Shown here in pieces: positions 34,860 through 43,090 of a stretch of DNA of 58,876 nt (position 1 is the stretch's first letter; each line of letters opens with the position of its first letter). The position numbers and the translations under genes are program-made. The notes under the pieces are model-generated. The model saw nothing but the letters and a program-made list of their open reading frames with translations. It ran no database searches and was not told where the DNA came from. The stretch is from an uncultured Alphaproteobacteria bacterium (GTDB lineage Bacteria; Pseudomonadota; Alphaproteobacteria; RF32; CAG-239): the NCBI GenBank assembly GCA_934271195.1, contig CAKQRB010000070.1, positions 1 to 58,876 of the forward strand, read 5' to 3'.

Positions 34860-35939
34860 TCAGCCGCCCCAGCCGCGCCCTTCTGTCGTCTGTTCGTTCC
34901 AACCATAGTCAGAAGCGGACGGGCTGCCCTGCGTGCCGTCGGCGTTATAGCCGTTTCTTTCCGAAGTTTCTTCGTTCCAGCCAAAGTCTGAAGCCGAAGA
35001 ATTGTCCGTGCCGTTTACAATATTCTGCAAATCTTTATTTAATGCATTCACATCCAGTGCTGAGCTTTCCGAACCCGCAACCGGTCTGCGGCTTGCAGAA
35101 GCATCGCCCGTAACAACGACTTCCGGCAGTTCGTAAGACTGTGTCTCAGGGTTCCATACCGGTTGGAGATTACCTCCCTGAGACGGCTCGGCGTTATAGC
35201 CGTTTCTTTCCGAAGTTTCCTCATTCCAGCCAAAGTCTGAAGCCGAGGAATTGCCCGTGCCGTTTACGATATTCTGCAAATCCTTGTTCAGTGCATCAAC
35301 GTCAGGCGCAGAGCTTTCGGTTTCAGGGATTTTCCCCGCATCCAAAGCGCCGCCGATATTATCCTGACCGTTTCTTTCCGAAGTTTCTTCGTTCCAGCCA
35401 AACTTACCTGCCGCACTGTCAATCCAATTGTCAGTATTTACTTTATTACCGGCTTTATCAATTTCGGCGTTGATTTTGTCATCAAGACCGGTCTTGTCCA
35501 ATATTCCGACGCCGCTGACGGTGTCTTTGGCAGCATTCAAAGCCTCTTGTTTTGCTTTTTCCAAGGCTTTTTTGGCTTCTTCTTCGGCTTTTTTCTTAGC
35601 TTTTTCCTTGCCTTTATTCCATAAATCATTCAGCCAGCCGCCGCTGTTTTCTTTCTGTTTGGCTCCTTCATCACCCTGCGCGTTGTTGACATTGTTAACC
35701 ATATCCTGCAGGTCTTTATTCAGATCCTCAACATTCGGCGTTCCGCCAGTGCCGCCAATCGTGCCACCATTTAATAAACCGCCAAGATTGAAAGATGAAT
35801 TATTATTTCCATTTGTGTTATTCTGATTATTACCATTACCGGAATTGCCAGAACCGGTATTGGTTGTACCGTTTGTACCACTGCTTTGATTGGTGCCGGA
35901 GGCACCTCCCGCCGTAGTTGTTCCGCCATAAGAACTACC
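34860..35939 (-). CDS. Out-of-frame tail of the third VirB2-like pilin (frameshift or phase switch)
   Basis: This open frame of 359 codons has no credible start: the first ATG (35702) has no ribosome site and lies inside a repeat. Read upstream, it is open right up to the G10 tract at 35938-35947. The product would be a Gly/Asn/Thr-rich linker, then a Lys/Ala/Glu helix (about 115-150), then repeats: DLNKDLQ-type units (three) and GWNEETSERNG-type units (four, the last altered to GWNEQTTEGRG). With nine or twelve G residues it would join the pilin upstream into one 555-556-residue protein. I infer a surface-exposed pilin extension. The terminator at 34798-34830 follows its stop. Confidence 0.6.
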   Translation of the reverse strand, partial: GSSYGGTTTAGGASGTNQSSGTNGTTNTGSGNSGNGNNQNNTNGNNNSSFNLGGLLNGGTIGGTGGTPNVEDLNKDLQDMVNNVNNAQGDEGAKQKENSGGWLNDLWNKGKEKAKKKAEEEAKKALEKAKQEALNAAKDTVSGVGILDKTGLDDKINAEIDKAGNKVNTDNWIDSAAGKFGWNEETSERNGQDNIGGALDAGKIPETESSAPDVDALNKDLQNIVNGTGNSSASDFGWNEETSERNGYNAEPSQGGNLQPVWNPETQSYELPEVVVTGDASASRRPVAGSESSALDVNALNKDLQNIVNGTDNSSASDFGWNEETSERNGYNADGTQGSPSASDYGWNEQTTEGRGWGG

Positions 35940-36528
35940 CCCCCCCCGTTGAGCATGTTCCAGTTGTATTATCCCAAGTTCCGCCGCAGGTTACACGGTT
36001 GGTTATAGAACCGTTAAGATTTCTTAATTTAACGCAGTATTCGGCGTAATAATCATTGCTCGACGGATTGTCACAGTCTTTTGTTTCGCTATTATTATTG
36101 TTATTGTTGTTATTTCCTTCCTCTGCCACCGTACCGCCGCCAATACTTCCACCCGTTCCGTCAACACTGCCGTCACCGCTCAGATAATTGCCGTAATCCA
36201 GCAAGGTTGAATGTTTGCTGGTGCCGGTAAAGTCATCAATAAACAAGCCCATAACGGAGAGCAAAAACAGCGAAATAGCAATATTGGCAAACCATTTCCA
36301 GCTGATTTTATTGAAAATCGCCATAAAGGAAAAGCCGATTAATCCGAAACCGGCCAAAATATAAACAACAAGTTTGATGTCTTTTAAGCTGGAAGCCGCT
36401 TTGTCACGCACCTTTTCAAAGACAGAACCGCTTGCCGCAAAGGCATCTTGCGGACAGATAGCAAAAAAAGCAATTGCCGCGATAAAAAGAAAAAGGTTTG
36501 ATTTCAGCAATGATTTTAACTTTAACAT
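35935..36528 (-). CDS. VirB2/TrbC-like pilin 3 with polar extension
   Basis: The 197-residue protein has a signal peptide (cleavage near DAFAA, about 31), a VirB2-type core with two hydrophobic segments (about 50-75 and 82-102), and then a disordered Gly/Ser/Asn-rich part. The latter contains seven to eight consecutive Asn residues and two pairs of cysteines (CDNP...YC and TCGG...GTC). It ends in the G tract. VirB2 is the main T4SS pilus subunit and usually ends soon after the second hydrophobic segment, so the added 90 residues are unusual. The ATG at 36528 has GGAGG six bases upstream. It is third of three related genes in a row. Confidence 0.8.
   Translation of the reverse strand: MLKLKSLLKSNLFLFIAAIAFFAICPQDAFAASGSVFEKVRDKAASSLKDIKLVVYILAGFGLIGFSFMAIFNKISWKWFANIAISLFLLSVMGLFIDDFTGTSKHSTLLDYGNYLSGDGSVDGTGGSIGGGTVAEEGNNNNNNNNSETKDCDNPSSNDYYAEYCVKLRNLNGSITNRVTCGGTWDNTTGTCSTGGG
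35938..35947 (-). repeat. G10 homopolymer tract (C10 on plus strand), possible contingency switch
   Basis: Ten G residues in the coding strand of the third pilin gene, followed at once by TAGTTCT. With 10 G the frame stops at TAG; with 9 or 12 it continues into the long tail; with 11 it enters a third frame that stops at 35771. Such tracts change length by slipped-strand mispairing in known phase-variable genes, and they are also prone to sequencing error. Confidence 0.85.
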
Positions 36529-36549
36529 GGCCGCCTCCAACAAAAATAA

Positions 36550-36966
36550 TTATTTCAGGGTGTCCGTGATATTTTGAACTTCTTCACCCGTAACATATTT
36601 TACAAAAGCTCCCGTGACCGCCAAAACGACCAAGCCGATAATAATAGCGCTCAGCCATTTCCAGTTCAGGTTGCCAAAAAAGCCGCCGACGGCAATGCCG
36701 ATAATGCCAAAACCGGCAACAACGTAAACAATGTCCCGCATTCCGGTAAAGATTTCGGCACCTTTGGCCGTCAGTTCGGAAAACAGCCCTTCATCCGCCA
36801 GCGCCGTTCCCGAAACCAAAACTAAAGAAAGCACCAGACAAAGCGAAAACACCGCCGCTTTCTTTACTTTAAGTTTTAGGCTATGCTTTGCAAACCTTTC
36901 CGCAGGCAAAACAAAAAGGAGGGTTACAAATGCCAGCGGCAAGATATTTATAAATTCGCCAAACAT
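36550..36966 (-). CDS. VirB2/TrbC-like pilin 2
   Basis: The 138-residue protein has the VirB2 pattern: a signal-peptide-like segment (cleavage near GTALADE, about 58), then two hydrophobic segments (about 73-95 and 102-122) and a short polar end. An extra hydrophobic stretch (about 5-22) lies before the usual signal peptide. AGGAGGGG five bases before the ATG at 36966 supports the long start, but a shorter form starting nearer LKLKVKKA cannot be excluded. VIVYVVAGFGIIGIA resembles the corresponding part of the other two pilins, so the three are paralogues. Confidence 0.8.
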   Translation of the reverse strand: MFGEFINILPLAFVTLLFVLPAERFAKHSLKLKVKKAAVFSLCLVLSLVLVSGTALADEGLFSELTAKGAEIFTGMRDIVYVVAGFGIIGIAVGGFFGNLNWKWLSAIIIGLVVLAVTGAFVKYVTGEEVQNITDTLK

Positions 36967-37004
36967 CGTATCCCCTCCTTTTTAACAGTGAGCATAAGCT
37001 CAGG

Positions 37005-37391
37005 TTAGTAAGTATCCGCAGCAGATTCTTGGAAAGTATCGCCGAAACCGCCGGATCCGGTACCCGTAGCACTCAGGTTCGTATCACCGGTTGCGTAACG
37101 GACGATAGCACCGGCCGCAGCCAAAATTGCCAAACCAACGGCCAAAGATGCAAATGCAGACCATTTGATTTTGCCGAAGATGGCGCCGAATGCCAGCAGA
37201 ACCAGACCGAAACCACCGACAATAAAGATAATGCTCTTTACGTTGTTGAAAGTAGTAAAGGCTTTGGCTTTTGCCGTACCCATAAGGCTGCTCTGACTAC
37301 CTCCTGCCGCCATGGCCGGTCCGCTCATAAAGACAACGGCAACGACCGCAAGCAGACAAATCGTCCACAAGTTTTTCTTTAAAAAGTTCAT
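37005..37391 (-). CDS. VirB2/TrbC-like pilin 1
   Basis: The 128-residue protein has a signal peptide (cleavage near PAMAAGG, about 29) and two hydrophobic segments (about 45-67 and 75-95) separated by a short loop with KIKWSAF, then a Gly/Thr-rich end. This is the shape of VirB2/TrbC pilins. The ATG at 37391 has GGAG seven bases upstream; the frame could start seven codons earlier without a good site. It is the first gene of the pilin operon, next to a promoter, and is the most compact of the three, so it may be the major pilus subunit. Confidence 0.85.
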   Translation of the reverse strand: MNFLKKNLWTICLLAVVAVVFMSGPAMAAGGSQSSLMGTAKAKAFTTFNNVKSIIFIVGGFGLVLLAFGAIFGKIKWSAFASLAVGLAILAAAGAIVRYATGDTNLSATGTGSGGFGDTFQESAADTY

Positions 37392-37432
37392 TAATTTTCT
37401 CCTTTTATGCAAGTAAACCCAATACTTTAAGC

Positions 37433-37462
37433 ATACTAAACTTTTCGATTTTTTTCTAGCAA
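37433..37462 (-). promoter_or_regulatory. Likely promoter of the pilin operon
   Basis: On the minus strand TTGCTA (complement of 37457-37462) and TAGTAT (complement of 37433-37438) are separated by 18 bases, about 40 bases before the first pilin start. Confidence 0.4.
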
Positions 37463-37570
37463 AATCTTATATACTACAAAATTCTTAACATATTGTTTAC
37501 ACTAAACAAAATCGGCCGTAACAAAAAATTCATACAACTTAACATTTTGTAAAGGCATGATTTTTTACAG

Positions 37571-37662
37571 TTTTGTTACAAAAATTACGTTCCGCTGCGG
37601 AATCTGAAAATGCTTTTTTTTGAAAACAGGATTTAAAAGAATCCACAAATATTGCGTATAAT
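37571..37662. promoter_or_regulatory. Divergent intergenic region: palindromes and -10 box before the type IV pilus operon
   Basis: The 331-base AT-rich gap between the T4SS pilin operon and the plus-strand pilus operon holds several symmetric sites: TTTTGT-T-ACAAAA (37571-37583), TTCCGC-T-GCGGAA (37590-37602) and GGATT/AATCC (37629-37644), and then TATAAT at 37657-37662 upstream of the gene at 37723. No good -35 box is present, so an activator may be needed. The rest of the gap shows nothing I can name. Confidence 0.4.
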
Positions 37663-37722
37663 TTTATATCCGCTTGCCAAGATTCGCATTTTGATTTATC
37701 TAATTTACAAAGGGTTTTGTTT

Positions 37723-39411
37723 ATGGAAAATACAGCTTTTAAAACTTTTGTTTACAGCTTTGTTTTTTCTCTGTTTGTGATTTTTGGCGCAAACAGTGTG
37801 TTTTTTGCTGCCCGACCGGCCGAAGAACTCAAAATTTCCAACAAAAACATTACCCTGTTTCTTAAAAATGACACTACCCCTTCCGCCAGACCCCTGCCGG
37901 TAAAAAAAATTGCACTTAATGTACTGTCTGACATCAGAGAAAGCAACAAAGACAAAACCCCAGATTATTATAACACCGCAGACAGTGACGGGCAGATTAT
38001 TATGGCGGACAATTCCGATTTAATTCCGCTGGAGTTTGACGAAGAGCCGGAAGCGTCCGTTGCTCAGGCAATTGTTGAAGCAGAAGAACTGCCGCCGGTT
38101 GTTCTGGCTGCCAATGACATACAGGAACCGGAAGCGCGGGCATTATACATTCCGGCAAAGGCGCAGGTTATTTCCGTTACTGACGGACCGGAACCGGAAA
38201 ACACGCCGACAGCACCGCGCGTTAACAGGATTATCCGCAAGGACATTCCCGAGCCGGTTAAGCTGGCAACGGTTTATGCTCCGGAAAAGCCGCAGGAAAT
38301 TACTTATCAGTCCCATGAGAATCAACAAAAGCCCGCTGCTCCGGCACAAACAGCCGAACCAGCGCTGCTTATTCCGTTGGAGCGTTCAAACAATATTGTT
38401 CTTGCCCAAAACCGAAAGGTCAAAATAAGCCGGAGAGCCGAAGAAAATCAGGTTGCACTGGCTGACGCCAAAGTTTCAACCAAAAACATTCCGGCCGTTA
38501 GCGAAGAAAATTCCCGTCCGGCAGATGTTGCCGAAGAATCCGAAGCGCCGGCAAGATGGGAAAGCATGGCGGAGAAGGTCGGTCAAAAAGACAGCCCGTG
38601 GGTCGTTGCAACAGGCGCCAAGCACGCCAAAAACAAAATGGTTAAAATCGAGCAACAGGAAAGAGACGATCAGAAGAAAGTCTTGCTGGAGGCCAGCAAA
38701 AAGGCCGGCGGAACAGAAGTGGTGGCTGCCAACGACATGGTTGACAACCTGCTTATTCCCATTCCCAAAGAAATCAAGAACAAAGAAGACCTCCGGCCGC
38801 GGTTACAGTTTCCTGAAGACGCCGAAGTAGAAACAAAAGCGGAAGAAGCTGAAGAAACAAAAAAAGAAGTTAAAATTCTAGATGCGCAAGGAAAGAATAT
38901 TGCCAAAAACAAAGAGCCGAGTTCCGGCGGAAACCTGCTTTCCAGCATTACATCAATTTTTTCCGGCTCATCTGACAAGAATGAAAGCGATGAGTCTCAA
39001 TCTTCCGGCAGGCTGGTCGGAAAAATAAAAAATAAACTTTCCGGCAGACAAGTCGGCGGACAGATTTTGCCGGCAGAAATCCGCCTGTCTTTTCAACCCA
39101 ACCGAGCGGAAATTTCCGGCAATACGCTGAAATGGATTGACGCTTTTGCCCAGAAAACAATTGAGGACAAGTCCGTGGTACTGGAGATCCGGCTGGACGG
39201 AACGACCGACCAACATCTGCAACGCCAGCGGCTGAACCTTTTAAGCAACATCCTAAACAACAAGGGCGTAAGCGCCAGAGACGTTAAGGTTGTGTTTACG
39301 GAAAGAGAACCGAATTCGTTTATCATCAGAACGTTGAGAACAAGCGAGGAAAGCGATTACGGTACAGCGGAAAATTATAACAAACAGCAAGTCAATATTA
39401 CACAATGGTAA
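37723..39411 (+). CDS. Envelope protein with OmpA-like C-terminal domain, first gene of the pilus operon
   Basis: The 562-residue protein has an N-terminal membrane segment or uncleaved signal (about 9-30) and a very long Pro/Glu/Ala/Lys-rich middle part (about 40-440), probably disordered and periplasm-spanning. The C-terminal domain (about 455-550) has features of OmpA-like peptidoglycan-binding domains (IRLSFQPNRAEIS, then LEIRLDGTTD and a helix RQRLNLLSNIL). Such a protein could tie the pilus machine to the cell wall. The ATG 37723 has AAAGGG eight bases upstream. It is followed by the TcpQ-like gene and is probably the first gene of the pil operon. The OmpA assignment is by shape and residue pattern. 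Confidence 0.6.
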   Translation: MENTAFKTFVYSFVFSLFVIFGANSVFFAARPAEELKISNKNITLFLKNDTTPSARPLPVKKIALNVLSDIRESNKDKTPDYYNTADSDGQIIMADNSDLIPLEFDEEPEASVAQAIVEAEELPPVVLAANDIQEPEARALYIPAKAQVISVTDGPEPENTPTAPRVNRIIRKDIPEPVKLATVYAPEKPQEITYQSHENQQKPAAPAQTAEPALLIPLERSNNIVLAQNRKVKISRRAEENQVALADAKVSTKNIPAVSEENSRPADVAEESEAPARWESMAEKVGQKDSPWVVATGAKHAKNKMVKIEQQERDDQKKVLLEASKKAGGTEVVAANDMVDNLLIPIPKEIKNKEDLRPRLQFPEDAEVETKAEEAEETKKEVKILDAQGKNIAKNKEPSSGGNLLSSITSIFSGSSDKNESDESQSSGRLVGKIKNKLSGRQVGGQILPAEIRLSFQPNRAEISGNTLKWIDAFAQKTIEDKSVVLEIRLDGTTDQHLQRQRLNLLSNILNNKGVSARDVKVVFTEREPNSFIIRTLRTSEESDYGTAENYNKQQVNITQW

Positions 39412-39499
39412 TAAGTTAAGGCTTGCGCTTGATTATTTATTTTTCCAAATGTATGATAGGAAAAAAATTATGACAAAAAGTGATTTAAGGATTGCAGAA

Positions 39500-40189
39500 A
39501 TGAACAAAGAAATACGCTTAATTGCTTGTTTGGGCGTTTTATTGGCGACAACCGGATGTTATATGTTCCGCCCTCTTAATTATAATTACGAGGAAGAGGA
39601 AACGGTTACGGAAACCGTCACGACAACTTGTCCGAATGACGGCGCGCCCTGCGTGGTTCCGCCGGCAGCTCCGCAAGAATATGTCGACTATACCAGAACC
39701 GCCGCAGATTATCGCGAATACGGAGAAAGAACGCCGCGCGACCAGCGTATTGTTCAGACGGCTCCGGGCAGCAATATGTCCGCGGCAATCCCTCCGACAA
39801 TTGACGAAGAAGTCGGCGCTTATGAAGAAGAAATCAAATCTACCGGCAGCGCCGAATTTGCCGACAATACCGGTAATGACAGCGACGGAAGCGGCGCCGG
39901 CAACGATGACGGCGATGATCCGGTCAAAGACTGGCTGGCCGAAGAAGGGCAGTCGCTGAAAACCCTGCTGACAGAATGGAGCGATGAATCCGGCTGGCGT
40001 TTGATCTGGAACAGCAACAGAAATTATACGTTAAGTGCCGGCGCAATGTTTCGCGGGCGTTTTGCTGATGTCAGCGCCGCATTAATTCGGGCTTTCGGCC
40101 GTGCAAGTCCTGCGCCGGTTGCCACTTTTTATAAAGGAAACCGCGTACTGGTTGTAGAAACGATGGAGGATGAGAATGCGTTTGATTAA
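39500..40189 (+). CDS. PilL/TcpQ-like lipoprotein of the type IVb pilus
   Basis: The 229-residue protein has a lipoprotein signal peptide (lipobox ATTGC) and, after a Glu/Thr-rich linker, a C-terminal TcpQ-type domain (about 145-222). Its landmarks are LAEEGQSLKTLLTEWS, then GWRLIWNSNRNYTLSAG and F.GRFADVSAALIRAF. In TcpQ/PilL systems such proteins help place and stabilise the secretin in the outer membrane. The ATG 39500 is chosen because the signal peptide directly follows it and AAGG lies nine bases upstream; upstream in-frame ATGs (39449, 39470) would add a polar extension. It overlaps the secretin gene by 14 bases. Confidence 0.75.
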   Translation: MNKEIRLIACLGVLLATTGCYMFRPLNYNYEEEETVTETVTTTCPNDGAPCVVPPAAPQEYVDYTRTAADYREYGERTPRDQRIVQTAPGSNMSAAIPPTIDEEVGAYEEEIKSTGSAEFADNTGNDSDGSGAGNDDGDDPVKDWLAEEGQSLKTLLTEWSDESGWRLIWNSNRNYTLSAGAMFRGRFADVSAALIRAFGRASPAPVATFYKGNRVLVVETMEDENAFD

Positions 40190-41792
40190 AAATAAGAAAT
40201 TCGGCATTATACTGGCGTTTGCCGCTTTGGTGGCCTCCTGTTCCATGTCAACCAGTCTGGACGCGACGATTGAGCGCGAAGTCGAGGCATCGACAAAGAT
40301 GAAAGAAATGGCCAAGGCTCCGACACCTATCGAAAATACCGATCTGGTTAAAGTCAAAAATGACATCTGGCTCGGCGATACAAGCGAGATTGAGTATGAA
40401 GGCCAACCGGTTCCGGCTTATCTGGAAACGGCTGACGGCGTAACCTTAATCAGCAATCGTCCGATTACGTTGTTTGAAATCGGCGATATGCTTAACAAAG
40501 TTACTTCTTTGCGCGTTCGCTTTGACAGCAATCTGGAAAAAGACATCAGAGATAAAGGATCAAAAAACAAGCCGTCGGCGGCAGCAATTAATGCCGACTG
40601 GACAGACGCCGACAAAATGTTGGTTTCTTATCGCGGTCCGCTGAGCGGCTTGCTGGACGAGATTTCTTCCCGTTTCGGCATCTGGTGGAAATATGACAAG
40701 AAAGAAATTCACTTTTACAAATACATTACCAAGACTTTTGTTTTGTATTCTTTGCCGACCAAACCGAAGCTTAATGTAACCGTCGGCGGATCTTCTTCTG
40801 CCGGCGCAGGCGGAAGTTCTTCCCTGAGTCTGAGTTCCGAAGCGGAAATCGCCGTTTGGACGCAGATTAAAGATTCAATTACGTCAATGACTTCCAAAGA
40901 CTCAAAGCTGACGATTGATCAGGGCAACGGCACGATTACCCTAACGGCAACGCCGACGGATATTAAAAAAGTCGGCCGTTACATTACAGAACAGAATAAC
41001 CGCTTATCCAGACAAGTGGCCATCAGCGTTAAAGTTTTGCAAGTTACCGTAACAGACGGCGATCAGTATGGTTTGAATTTGTCTGCTATGTTTAATGACG
41101 GCCACACAACTTTCCGTCTGGCCAGCCCGACTGGCGGTGTTGCCGACGATATTGCGGATAATCTGACGATGGCCATTACGCCGAAAAACTGGACAGGAAA
41201 CGCCATTGTCAAGGCCTTATCCAGCCAAGGAGCAACAACTCTGGTAACCAGCGGTACGGTAACAACGTTAAATAACAAGCCGGCGCCTATTCAGGTTATT
41301 AAAAAGCAGAACTACATTTCCGAGATTACCAAAACCAACGGCGGCGACAACGACTATGATATTTCGACCGAAACAGAAGAAATTGAAACCGGTTTTACTT
41401 TGGACGTTTTGCCGAGAATTTTGGAGCACGGGCGGTTGCTTTTGATGTTTAACCTTACGTTGTCTGATTTGATTGAGCTGGAAAAAGTATATTTGAACGA
41501 ACCGTCGAAAGGTACATCTTCATCAGCCTCCGGTCAGTATATTCAAAACCCGAAGATTGAATCCCGCGGCTTTACACAGGAAGTTGCGATGTCTTCCGGC
41601 GAATCTTTGATTTTGACCGGCTATGAAAGAGTTGAAAACACAACATCCAAAGAAGGCATCGGATCAGCAACGAACTCGTTATTGGGAGGTTCTGCTACGG
41701 CCAGCAAAGAGAGGAGCGTTTTGGTCATTATTCTGACGCCGGTTGTTCTCGAATCTCCGCTGACGCCGGAATCCAGAATGGTTCTGAATTAA
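40176..41792 (+). CDS. pilN: PilN-type secretin lipoprotein
   Basis: The 538-residue protein has a lipoprotein signal (lipobox VASC), an N-terminal secretin domain (about 95-170), a ring-building domain with a Ser/Gly-rich loop (about 205-220) and a secretin body in the C-terminal half (about 300-520) ending ERSVLVIILTPVV. This is the standard layout of PilN/BfpB secretins, which form the outer-membrane pore through which the type IVb pilus leaves the cell. The ATG 40176 has GGAGG six bases upstream. It overlaps the TcpQ-like gene and lies 23 bases before PilO. Confidence 0.9.
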   Translation: MRLIKNKKFGIILAFAALVASCSMSTSLDATIEREVEASTKMKEMAKAPTPIENTDLVKVKNDIWLGDTSEIEYEGQPVPAYLETADGVTLISNRPITLFEIGDMLNKVTSLRVRFDSNLEKDIRDKGSKNKPSAAAINADWTDADKMLVSYRGPLSGLLDEISSRFGIWWKYDKKEIHFYKYITKTFVLYSLPTKPKLNVTVGGSSSAGAGGSSSLSLSSEAEIAVWTQIKDSITSMTSKDSKLTIDQGNGTITLTATPTDIKKVGRYITEQNNRLSRQVAISVKVLQVTVTDGDQYGLNLSAMFNDGHTTFRLASPTGGVADDIADNLTMAITPKNWTGNAIVKALSSQGATTLVTSGTVTTLNNKPAPIQVIKKQNYISEITKTNGGDNDYDISTETEEIETGFTLDVLPRILEHGRLLLMFNLTLSDLIELEKVYLNEPSKGTSSSASGQYIQNPKIESRGFTQEVAMSSGESLILTGYERVENTTSKEGIGSATNSLLGGSATASKERSVLVIILTPVVLESPLTPESRMVLN

Positions 41793-41815
41793 CCTTAAAA
41801 GAAGGGTAAATTACA

Positions 41816-43090
41816 GTGTTAGAAGATGCAAACCTGACAGAAGAAGATGTAGAGAAAAGCAATGAACGGACATGGAGTTCGTCCATGATCGTTGCCGGTA
41901 CGGAATATGCGACAAGCCTCTTCTGGCAGCCGCTGCAAAACAGAAATGACCCTTATCAGGAAGTGGAAGAAGCTTCTTCGGGAATTATGGAAGGCGCGGA
42001 TTTATTCTGCATCAAACCCGGTAAGGCACCGCAATTTGGTATTTGCGTCTCTGAAGAAGGTTTTCACAAAGGAATGGACGTTGCCGTTGTCGCTCTGGCA
42101 ACAGCGTTGTCCGACAGATCTTCTCTGATTGCCGTCTTTAAGGTTGAAAACGGCTGGTGGTATGTTTGTATCAGAAACGATATTATTCTTTCTGACGGCG
42201 ATATGCTCTTTCTTAACGAAGAAGAAGCCAAAAGCCAGTTTGAATCGATGATGGCCGTTCCGGACTGGGGACGCAAGATTGCGCCGCCGGAATGGGGATA
42301 CGAAGACACAGAATATCCCGACCTTGAAAAGATTTTAGCCCGCGGCGGAAAAGCAAAGCTAAAAAAAATAAAGGCGTTGCGCGGAACAAAGTTGATTTTG
42401 GTTATTATAGTTTCGATTTCTGTCGGATTTTATCTGCTGTCTAATATTTTATCCGAGATTTTCTTTGCGCCGCCTAAACGCCCTCCAGTCACGGTACCGA
42501 TTGTGCCTAAGGCCGCACCGGTGCAGAAACTGCCGGAAATTAAGCCCTGGGAAAAGGTCAAAGATCCGTTTCAGGTAATGACCGGCTGCCAAAATGCCGT
42601 GGTTACGTTGCTGACGATTGTAACGCCGGGATGGGAAATCGGCCAGATAAAATGTTCAGACAGCAGTGCTCAGACGGTTTGGGGCAGAAAAGTCGGCCGC
42701 GTATCCTGGATAAAAAAAGCTTTGGAAGACTCCGGTGTGAAGTTCAGCGGTGTCTTATACTCTGAAACAGGAGATCAGGCAACGGTATCGCTGCAGTTCG
42801 GACCGGTAACGCAAAAAAAATCGCCTCCGGCTTATGCAAAGCAGCAGCTGAGACTGATTTTGAACGACTTTTTTCAGGGAATCGGCCAAAGAATATCAAT
42901 GACCAACTCGTCTTTTACTTCTCCTGAGCATAACGTTTACCGTTCGGTTGTTTTTAGGTTTTCATCGAAGTATAAACCGGTGGTCTGGCGGGATTTGTTA
43001 ATGAAATTTTCAGGACTTGAGATTAAAAGTATAACTTATACACCATCGACAAAACAATGGGATTATGAAGGAGCAGTCTATGTGTTATAG
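41816..43090 (+). CDS. pilO: PilO-like pilus assembly protein
   Basis: The 424-residue protein has a cytoplasmic N-terminal part (about 1-190), one membrane segment (about 195-215) and a periplasmic domain. The region before the membrane segment contains GWWYVCIRND and PDWGRKIAPPEW, and the periplasmic part contains PGWEIGQIKCS. This matches pilin accessory protein PilO of the R64-type pilus, which links the cytoplasmic ATPase to the outer parts. The start is GTG at 41816 with a moderate AAGAAGGG site. The stop overlaps the PilP start. Confidence 0.75.
   Translation: MLEDANLTEEDVEKSNERTWSSSMIVAGTEYATSLFWQPLQNRNDPYQEVEEASSGIMEGADLFCIKPGKAPQFGICVSEEGFHKGMDVAVVALATALSDRSSLIAVFKVENGWWYVCIRNDIILSDGDMLFLNEEEAKSQFESMMAVPDWGRKIAPPEWGYEDTEYPDLEKILARGGKAKLKKIKALRGTKLILVIIVSISVGFYLLSNILSEIFFAPPKRPPVTVPIVPKAAPVQKLPEIKPWEKVKDPFQVMTGCQNAVVTLLTIVTPGWEIGQIKCSDSSAQTVWGRKVGRVSWIKKALEDSGVKFSGVLYSETGDQATVSLQFGPVTQKKSPPAYAKQQLRLILNDFFQGIGQRISMTNSSFTSPEHNVYRSVVFRFSSKYKPVVWRDLLMKFSGLEIKSITYTPSTKQWDYEGAVYVL

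Noticed and set aside
35771..35956. Third-frame open frame of 61 codons after the G tract
   Set aside because: It has no start of its own; it would only be reached with eleven G residues and looks like an out-of-frame translation of the linker.
37392..37722. Possible small RNA or gene in the divergent gap
   Set aside because: No open frame or stable rod structure was seen; palindromes and promoter elements explain what is visible.
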